From Meloidogyne chitwoodi (taxonomy: Eukaryota; Nematoda; Chromadorea; Rhabditida; Meloidogynidae), in contig JACZZP010000017.1 of assembly GCA_015183035.1 (NCBI GenBank), positions 186,001 to 250,000 of the forward strand: a DNA stretch of 64,000 bases. Reading direction: 5' to 3'. The translations under genes were made by a program, and so were the position numbers. Numbering within the stretch: the stretch's first letter is position 1; every line of letters starts with the position of its first letter. Of this stretch, positions 56,240 through 64,000 are shown piece by piece. The notes beneath the pieces were generated by a model. It was given only the letters and a program-made list of their open reading frames with translations. It was not told the DNA's origin and ran no database searches.

Positions 56240-56466
56240 ATTAAAAAATAAATAAAATTGTAAAACTAAGTACCAAATAAATTAAAAAAAAAATGTTTAA
56301 AAATTAAAAAAAGAAAAGCAGCTGATTATGTTTTTATTTTAATCGATTTGTTCTTTTTAATAAATTGTTTTATCTGTTAGACTAGACAATCAATTATTTT
56401 AAATAAATTGCCTTACTCCCCCATATTAAAAATTAATTATTTTTTAATTTCAAAAAATTATAAAAA

Positions 56467-59400
56467 ATGTATTTATGGATTGCTTCACTTTGTTTTTACA
56501 TTTGTATATTTTTATTTTGTGAAATTCTTCGATTAATAGTACAAAAATTATTTGAAAATGAAAAAAATAAAAATAAGTCTACACAGGAATTTTATGTACT
56601 TTTATGTTATGAGGTAAGTTGAACAAATAACAAATATTATTTTTATTTTTTATTAATATTAAAAATTTTTAATTTTTGACATTTTGCCATAAAAATAAAA
56701 TTTAAAAATTTATTTAAATAATTAAAAAACTTGAGTTATATAAGAATTAAAATTAATTTCCATAAGTGGGGTTCGAACCTTAACGTTACCGGAAGACAAA
56801 CCAAAGCGCTTACCCATTACACCACGGGAAAGACTAACTGGCAAAATTAAATTAACTACTATAATAAGTGACTAATATATTAAAATAAACTTATTACTCC
56901 AAATAATTAAAATATAATTAATTTAACATATTTATTTAAATGCATTGTGAACAATAAAAATATTTTTTAAATATTATAAACTATTTTTGAGGTGTCTAGT
57001 AAAATATATATTTAACAATTAAAATAATCACAACGGAAAAAATAAAATAATAATAATTATTCTAATAAACGCCCACTCTCTAATTAAAGCCTAAAAGAAA
57101 TCTTTTAGAAAAATAGAAGAACTAGGCCTTTTATTAGAATAATTATTATTGGGCATTAGAGTCTAAAAAACTTGACAAAATTTTAAAAGAATTGAGAAAA
57201 TTATTTCTGAGACTCTAATGTATCAATATTTTTAATAATTAAATCTATAATTTATTAGAATTTTTTGTCAGTAAAAAAAATTTAAATAAGAGAGTGATAC
57301 CTAATATATTTTTTTAATTAATTTTTTTAAATTATTTTCCATTTTGCCGTTTATTAGTCTCTTCGTTAGAATTATTTTTTGAATTTATTTGAGTAGAAGA
57401 ATTTTCCTTAAAATAATTAAATAATTTATAGGGTAGAAAGAGTAAAAACCTCATTTTTATCAATTTTTATTTTCTCTTCTGGAATGTATCCAAAACGCAT
57501 TCTTAATTGTTCGAAAAAGACAAATAACTGAAAAATTAAAAAATTTAAAAATTAAAATAAAAATCAAACCAAAATAGTGTGAGGAGCAAGTCTAACCCAT
57601 GCAGGGAAAAAACCTTTAAAAAATCCGAGAGGTCCCAATTTTGCTGTGTACAAAAAACAGTCAAGTAAGCCTTTGAATTGACCAGGTGGAGCATTCATTA
57701 AACGAGTTTTTAATACCTTTTAAAATTTTTAAAAAATTAAAAAAAAATAAAAAAAAACATCCATTGGTTGGGTTAACACTGTTGCCCCAGAAGCTGCTAG
57801 AAATGAAGAAAATAAATGTGTATAAATATTGTCTTTTGCTAAATTTGCTTTTATTAACATCTAAAAAATAAAAGAAATTAGTTTATTAAATAAATTTAAA
57901 AAATTTTGATTTTTGGACATTTTGAAAATTGGACATTTTGAAAAAAAATTTTTTTAGTTTTTAAATTTTTTTAGTTTTCAAGAATCTAGGTCTGTTAAAA
58001 CTAATTAAATATTTGTTTAGAATAAACCTGTTTAATTTGATCATAAAAAGATAATTGTCCAATGGTCATTAAAATAGCCCTTCCTGTTGCCATTGTGCAG
58101 CCATTGAAAAGTTTAGAAATTCCTTCTTCCTTAAATAAATATAATTTAATTTTTTTTTAATTAAATTAATAAAAAGGGAGTTAATATTAACTAAGAATTT
58201 ATTAAAAAAATTTTTTTAAAGAGGCGTGATTTTTTGACAAAAAATTTGAGGTTTTTGAGGGTTTTTTACCGAAAAAAATTAAAAAAGAAACTTTTTAAAT
58301 TAAATAATATTTTATTTTTAATTTAATAAAAAGAGGGGAGTTAAATAGTGATAATTAACATTTTTTAAATTAAATAATTTCTGCAAAAGAGGCGTAAAAT
58401 CTGTTAAATTTAGGCAGAAATGGCGGTTTTTGAAGGTTTTTAACCAAAATAAATTTTTAAAAAATTAAAAAAAAACCTTGCTCATTCTAATAAGACCATC
58501 AATCGCATTTTTATAATTTCTTCTCTGATCAGCAGGCAGTTTAATATCATTTTGCATTCTTACATTAATTAAATCGGCTGGAGAACCGGCTACTCCCCCA
58601 AATGCTCCTAAAAGAATATTTTTGATAATTTCTTTATTTTTTAAATTTTATCGAGTTTGTTAGTAGAATAAACATTCCTTTAATGTTTTTAAATCTAATA
58701 AAAAAACCTGCAATACCAGCAAGACCCATTTTTTGAATAAAAGTCAAATTTCCTTCAGAATATTGCTTTTTAACTGTTTCGTAAACAGCAAAACGAGTAG
58801 TAGTATAAGTTAATTGACGCAACAAAGAAGCTGACAATCCATTGTAGAAACTTTGAGAAAAAAATTAGAAAAATTGGCCAAAAAATTTTTTTCGGACGTT
58901 TCATCACCAAAAACAAATTTACCCCATAACTCCATCTGATTTGTATATTTTTGCACAAGTTTGTGGAAGCGAAATTTTTGCCTCTTGTTGTGTTTGTAAA
59001 TGTACTTTAATTAAATCTAGGGGATGTGTAAAACCTGAAAAATTGAAAAAAGAAAAATTATTTTTAAAATTAATAAAATTAAAAATTTACAAGCAGCACA
59101 GCATCCAGCTAGACCTCCAAAATACCATTTTCCAACTCTTCTGTTATCCGTTGCAAGCATTTTTTCGGGTTATGAAAAAAAATATTAAAAAAATAATAAA
59201 GACGGTTCGGCGCCAAGGTTATAGTGCCTAATAAAAGAAAACTTTTTTTTAATATTTAAAACAATTTTTATGCAAAATAAATTGAGAGAAAGAAAAATAA
59301 AAAAAATCACCAGATATTTAAATAGAAAGAGACCTAAATAAATAAATATTTTTTTAAATAAATAGTAATAGATTATTAATAGATAACACTTTTTTATTTA

Positions 59401-61006
59401 TTTTATTTTTTCTTCACATTTTTTCTTCTAATAAAAATGTTTGGGAAGGTTGAGTTCATCAAAAATATTAAAAAAAGAAAAATGATCTCTGAACAAATAT
59501 AAGGACAGTTTGGTGCGAAAAGTTTAGTGCCTTATATTTTTGAATTAAATTTAGGCAAAAAATGGGGGCATTTTTAGAAAGCAAATTAAAAAAAATATTT
59601 TTTTTAAATTAATTTTAATTAGAAAAAATATAGATTTAATAAATAGATAAATAAAAATGATCTCTAAAATTAAATAAAAATATTTATTAATAGTCATTAA
59701 ATTGATTAGATAAAGGTATAGACATTTTAATAGGGGAAATGATTTATATATGTGCACAAAACAAATATTTATTTACGCGAATATTTATTTAATTAAAAAA
59801 TTTTTTTGTACATTGGACTTTTGACCAAAAATCATATAAAAGTGGATTTATAAAGGGGTTTCCCTCTCGTTTGAAAATGAAAGGGGAAGAATAGGTATCT
59901 TTAATTTTTTCAATTATTGTTCACTTTTATTGGCAAAATGTCAAAATGTCGAAACGTCAAAAATTAAAATTATTAAATTTTTTAAAATCAGTTTATTGGC
60001 ACAGTCCAGTTATGCACCCCAATGTTCGATGTGAATTTTGTAATGGATAATTATGGGCTAAACGGTGTATTTTTAGAAATTTGTTTTATAGAATTTATCA
60101 ATTCATTTCTTTTGCGAAGAGCACATGCTGATCCTTGTTCACTAGCAAGTTTATTTATTTAATTCTGATTATGTTTTTATTTAATTCTGATAATGTTTTA
60201 TTAAATTCTTTCAGTTTTTGTTATGTTTTTTATATTCTGATTTTTTAACTTTTATAATGTTTTGATTTTATTCTGTTCTGATCATTTTAAAATATTGTAT
60301 TTTTGCAGTTTTATAACTACATAAATGGTAAACATTCTTTCCGTATTGCTTCTTTTTTAATTGCAACACAATTTTCAGCAGGTACATATTTTCAGAATAA
60401 TGTTTTTAAATAATTTTCAACAAAAAATTAAAGGATATTTTTCTTATTTTTTGTCCAAAACATTTTTTTCTTTTGGTTTTCATTATAAACATTTGGAAGC
60501 ATTTCAAGAAAATTGTAGTTCTGATTTGACGGTTTTTTTTAAATTTTTTTTAAATTTAAATAATTCTTTAGGTAGCCATAATTTATGGTTCTGCAGTTGA
60601 ATCACTTGGACTTTTAGGAGGAAAAATGGCTGAGCATTTTATTGGCGATAATTTAATTAATAAAAATTTTATATCAATTGTTCTTTCTATAATTTCTGGA
60701 TTAATTACAATTTTAGGTATTTTTTTTTCTGATTTTTTATTTTTAAAAAATTAATTTTTATTAAAGGAATTAATTTAACTGGAATGTATGCTAATCCAAT
60801 AGTAGCATGGGCACTTACTTTTAATTGTGGAGAGGTTTTTATTTTAATTCTTATTTATTTTTAAATATTCTAAGGTTACCCACCTTGCCCATTTTATTGT
60901 TTATTGGCTTTCCCCGTTATCTGCCTTTTTCCTATCTAAATGGCTATTTGTTGATGAGCAAGAACTTGACGAATCTCCCCAAAATGAGAAGAAGAAAAAT
61001 GAATAA
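56467..61006 (+). CDS. AQP11/superaquaporin-like channel with a 3.4-kb intron
   Basis: Six-helix water/solute channel of the divergent AQP11/12 class. Exon 1 (56467-56613) starts MYLWIASLCFYICIFLFCEI and ends FYVLLCYE. Intron 1 runs 56614-59991, phase 0. Exon 2 continues FIGTVQLCTPMFDVNFVMDN, YGLNGVFLEICFIEF, then RRAHADPCSLASLF, where DPC replaces the first NPA. Later exons hold INGKHSFRIASFLIATQFSA, VAIIYGSAVESLGLLGGKMA, INLTGMYANPIVAWALTFNC (second motif NPI) and HLAHFIVYWLSPLSAFFLSK. A charged tail ends at TAA 61004-61006. The match to nematode AQP-9/10/11-type proteins, the phase agreement and the lack of a first helix elsewhere support joining exon 1 across the long intron. That intron contains an opposite-strand carrier gene and a tRNA-like locus. 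Confidence 0.82.
56759..56831 (-). tRNA. tRNA-like sequence in the aquaporin intron
   Basis: Minus strand TGGTGTAATGGGTAAGCGCT (A box) and AAGGTTCGAACCCC (B box). The acceptor ends TTTCCC and GGAAA can pair if the 3' strand is shifted by two bases. Antisense to the host aquaporin. Confidence 0.4.
57049..57150. repeat. Short inverted repeat (21-bp arms)
   Basis: AATAATAATTATTCTAATAA and TTATTAGAATAATTATTATT flank a 60-bp core containing CTAAAAGAAATCTTTTAG. GCCC and GGGC extend the arms. Possible small MITE in the aquaporin intron. Confidence 0.65.
57332..59160 (-). CDS. SLC25A10: Mitochondrial dicarboxylate carrier (SLC25A10-like), nested in aquaporin intron
   Basis: Inner-membrane carrier exchanging malate/succinate for phosphate. 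The ATG at 59160 gives MLATDNRRVGKWYFGGLAGC. The three carrier repeats are visible: CFTHPLDLIKVHLQTQQ (first PxD), AGSPADLINVRMQNDIKLPA with DQRRNYKNAIDGL (second, the DIC-typical sequence), and VLTQPMD spliced to VLKTRLMNAPPGQFKGLLDC (third). The last helix reads FFKGFFPAWVRLAPHTILVW. The C-terminus is extended by a polar tail (EENSSTQINSKNNSNEETNK) ending at TAA 57332-57334. Six to eight short introns splice in frame. All of it lies between aquaporin exons 1 and 2 on the opposite strand, so its own promoter must also be inside that intron. Confidence 0.92.
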
Positions 61007-61337
61007 AAAATATTGATTTTTTTGAATTTATTTCTCCTTCCTTTTCCATTTTGCCCACTCTACTTTGCTCTCATAAAATATATTTTATATTTTCAATAAA
61101 TCATATTATTTAATTTTTTAAATAAGAAAGTTAGCTTGTAGACATTTCTTAAATATTTAACTTAAGCTTTATGGGAAATGGGCGTTAAAATAAAAACTAA
61201 TATTTGTTTCCTGCGGCAAACTGGCCTGCTCCCATCTTTTTCCTTAAAAATTGTTTTCATTTTATTTTCATTAAATACATATTTTTAATTATTTTTCAGT
61301 TTTTTAATTAAAATAAATATTTTTATTTAAATTAATT
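61007..61337. other. Short intergenic region
   Basis: Between the aquaporin stop and the SKP1-like start, tandem orientation. Contains one CCTGCGGCAAACTGGCCTGC patch. No gene recognised. Confidence 0.4.
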
Positions 61338-62903
61338 ATGTCTCTTGAAAATAACGTTGAAGAAATGGCAGTGCTTGTACCTGAAAATAATGCTGGAGAA
61401 ATTAATGGAGAGCTTCCTGAAGAAGAAAATCTTCCTAAAGAAGAAGCAAAATCTGACAACAACGCTGCTGAAGATAAGCCAGGTTTTTAATTTTATTTTA
61501 GAAAATTAAATTAATTAAATATCTATTTGTTTTTAAAGTAGTTAATGGTGTAGGAAATACTAATTTGACTGAAGAACAAAAGCAACGTAAAATAAAGTGT
61601 GTTACTGCTGATGACAAAATTGTCGAGGTAATCGATGATACTAAATTTGTTTTTATTTTAATAAATTTTATTTTTAAGGTTGAGTGGTATATATTAATGG
61701 ATTGTGGGACGTTTGCGACTTTATGGTTTTATTTTTTTATTTTTTTTTTTAATTAAATTTTATTCAAGGGAAAGTTTGAACCTTGAAGACTCTTGTAATA
61801 AAGAAGCTTTGGAAGATTTTAATTTTCCTCTTAATGAGATTGAGGAAGAATGTTTTGTTAAAGTTGTTGAATGGCTTCGAAACCATCATGGTTTTTTTAT
61901 TTTTTAAATTAATTATTTTATTAAATTTTTAAGGATTGCCACCAATCGAAATTAAATATGATTTAATTACTGGAGAGGTTAATTATTTATATTTTTTAAT
62001 CAGACAGAATTTCTTTTATTCTATTATGAATAAAAAATTCTGGTTTTAAAATCAGAATTTTTAGTTAAAAAAAAGAGTATAAATCAGAATTCTGACGTTC
62101 CTTAAACAAATTCTGATTTTAAAAATTAGAAAAATCAGAATTTTGTTTTTAAAAATCAGAATTTTATTTCTAAAAACATTTTTAGTTTTTACAGCGAAAA
62201 TGGTTCACTCTTACTGACTGGGAAATAGCTTTCTTCGAGATTGACTTTGAATTTTTAAAGGAAATTTATTTGGCTTCAAACTTTTTGGATATAAAATCTC
62301 TTTATTATTATTGTTTGTTTGTTTTTTTTAATATTTTATTTTTTAATTTTAAAGGTGCTCAAGAATGTGCTCGTGGTATTATGGATAAAAGCCCTGAAGA
62401 AATTAGGGAAATGCTTTGTTTGCCAGATGTAAGGTTTTATTTTTTGCGTAAATCAGAATATTAAACCAGAATTTTTATTCAAAAAATAAAAATTTAAAAA
62501 ATCAGAATTTTTTGAGATAAAAATCAATTCTGGTTTATTAAAAAATTAAAATTCTGATTTTAAAATCAGAATTTCACCGAAAATATTTTTTATTTTCTAG
62601 GACTTGACAGAAGAGGATAAGGCAGCAATTGCTGCTGAATATGAATATAAGGAGTCTCCAAGTCCTCCGCCTGTACCACCAGCTACATTAAATGACGAAT
62701 CAGAAATGCAAGGGACAAGTGCACAATTTATGCAGCAAAGCTCTTCAAGTGTTATTTATGAAAATGGTGTTGGGGGAAGTTCTTCTACTACAAATGATGT
62801 TGCTGGTGGAAGTGGTGGAGAAGGAAATTCAAAGGAGATTGAGGAAAATGCTGAAGAAAATGCTGTTGAGAAAATTGAAGAAATTTCAAAAGAAGATAAC
62901 TAA
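61338..62903 (+). CDS. skr: SKP1-like (SKR) protein with extended acidic N- and C-termini
   Basis: SKP1 links F-box proteins to cullin in SCF ubiquitin ligases. The ATG at 61338 gives MSLENNVEEMAVLVPENN, an acidic extension of about 70 residues with no signal peptide. The SKP1 fold then follows: RKIKCVTADDKIVEV, ESLNLEDSC, EECFVKVVEWLRNHHG, LTDWEIAFFEIDFEFLKEIY, LASNFLDIKSL, GAQECARGIMDKSPEEIREM, and DLTEEDKAAIAAEYEYKE. Canonical SKP1 ends about there (WCEEK-like). Here a further 75 residues follow, Ser/Pro/Gly/Glu-rich (PSPPPVPPATLNDESE), ending at TAA 62901-62903. The core is divergent from canonical SKP1 (for example the usual acidic loop before IPLPNV is FNFPLNEI). Nematodes have many SKR paralogues, some fast-evolving; this looks like one. 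Confidence 0.85.
62010..62180. repeat. AAAATCAGAATTTT-rich intron
   Basis: SKP1-like gene intron with several ATCAGAATTCTGA and AAAATCAGAATTTT copies; a second set lies at 62450-62580. Confidence 0.8.
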
Positions 62904-64000
62904 ATTAAATTAATTAAAAAAGCACCTTTGTATGCTTTAATTTATTTTTAAAATTATTATTTTATAATCTCAACACTTTCTTAGTATTGAAAAAATAAAT
63001 TTGTTTGACTTTCTGAAATTAAAAATATTTTGTTTTTTTATTTAAATAAAATTAATTATTTTTTATTCAATAATGAATGAACAAACAAAAAAATATATAA
63101 AAACAAATTAAAAACAAAATTAAATTTAAAAAATTCAAAAATAATTTAATAAAAATTATTGCCTTTAGAAATGGAAAATAATTTTTTTTAAATCTTAAAT
63201 CAAAATACTCAATTTTACTTATTTTTCTGATTTTATCTATTTTAAGGCAGGCAACATTTGTATTTTCGTTGTAAAAATATAAATGAAAAAAATTAAAAAA
63301 AAAGTGCAAAAATTAAGTGCTGGATAAGAGAAATTTAAGTGCACTGAGACCAAATTATTATGTATATTATTAATTATAATATTTGAATTTAATTATTGCC
63401 ACAATTGTTAAAATAAAATTGAAAAATAGAGGAAGAGTACATTCGAGCGTTAAAAAAACATATTTAATAAACCAGAATTCTATTTTAAAATTCTGATTTA
63501 TTTAAAGAATTCTGATTTTAAATTCTGATTTATTTAAAGAATTCTGATTTAATTGAACAGAATTCTGATTTTAAATTTCTGATTTATTTAAAGAATTTTG
63601 ATTTATTCTGATTTTAAAATTCTGATTTATTTAAAATTTATTCTGAATCAACCTCTGAACATAATTCTGGTTTATTAAATCAGAATTCTTATCTTAATTA
63701 AGAAGAAATCATAGACATGTTCATTTAAAAATGATATATCAATATATAAATTAAATAAAAACATTCCATGGAAAATGAGGCAAAGGCATCAAAAAATATT
63801 ATAATAGTAAGGCGATGGCACTTATATAGTTTCTTTTTTTATGTGAAGAAAAGAGTAAAAATAATAAAATAATATTTTTAATAAAATCAAAATATAAATT
63901 AAATAGAAAAAAATATTCAAAAATGTGTTTTTAAGTGCATTAAATAAAAGGCAATTTGAGTAGGATAGTAAGGGAGAATTTGAGGCTTTTTTACTTGAAA
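62904..64000. other. Intergenic to window end
   Basis: 3' flank of the SKP1-like gene. No gene recognised. Contains the AATTCTGATTTA array at 63470-63690. Confidence 0.45.
63470..63690. repeat. AATTCTGATTTATTTAAAG array
   Basis: About ten irregular copies of AATTCTGATTTATTTAAAGA, the intergenic form of the TCAGAAT motif family. Confidence 0.85.

Noticed and set aside
58770..59231. Open frames on both strands near the carrier gene
   Set aside because: They read through carrier introns or antisense to its exons; the carrier motifs explain the region.

Overview
The window is nuclear DNA of a very AT-rich, intron-dense animal, almost certainly a nematode and plausibly a root-knot nematode (Meloidogyne-like). 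The basis is many tiny introns (about 35-100 bp) with T-rich acceptors, and nematode-typical families: DEG/ENaC channel, TAX-4-like cyclic-nucleotide channel, astacin with CUB domain, AQP11-like aquaporin, and an SKR protein. The species call is inference. Coding regions were rebuilt by hand-splicing conserved protein blocks, so gene ends with a clear start or stop codon are firm and internal exon edges are approximate.

Layout: 95-1407 (+) C-terminal part of an MFSD8/CLN7-like transporter; 1929-5041 (-) ankyrin-repeat L-asparaginase; 5892-7112 (-) unknown protein; 7816-10214 (+) CLK/LAMMER kinase; 10352-11414 a 79-bp satellite; 12076-13576 (+) secreted protein with two cysteine modules split by a foldback-element intron; 14185-18878 (-) DEG/ENaC channel; 19300-24039 (-) cyclic-nucleotide-gated channel with an unusual pore; 25247-27060 (+) secreted EEP-fold enzyme; 28148-38321 (-) SET1/SETD1 H3K4 methyltransferase; 39207-47102 (-) orphan class C GPCR.

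From 47103 to 52122 is about 5 kb without genes but with repeats and a candidate structured RNA. Then come 52123-52506 (+) small Gly/Tyr-rich secreted peptide; 53192-56239 (+) astacin; 56467-61006 (+) aquaporin whose 3.4-kb intron holds an opposite-strand mitochondrial dicarboxylate carrier (57332-59160); and 61338-62903 (+) SKP1-like protein.

The genes form no operon-like pathway. Several encode sensory or membrane proteins (two ion channels, a GPCR, an aquaporin) or secreted proteins. The accessory content is striking. There is a complete Merlin-like transposon copy with perfect TIRs, an 8-bp target duplication and a transposase remnant. There are a hAT-like MITE and two more inverted-repeat elements with target duplications, a dispersed foldback family, and nine tRNA-like loci with A/B boxes but poor cloverleaf pairing. 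Several short intron-dwelling motif families occur, above all TCAGAAT. The most unusual single items are the intron-lodged foldback element, the nested gene pair, the altered selectivity filter, and a two-hairpin candidate RNA near 49.9 kb. No wholly new multi-gene system was recognised.
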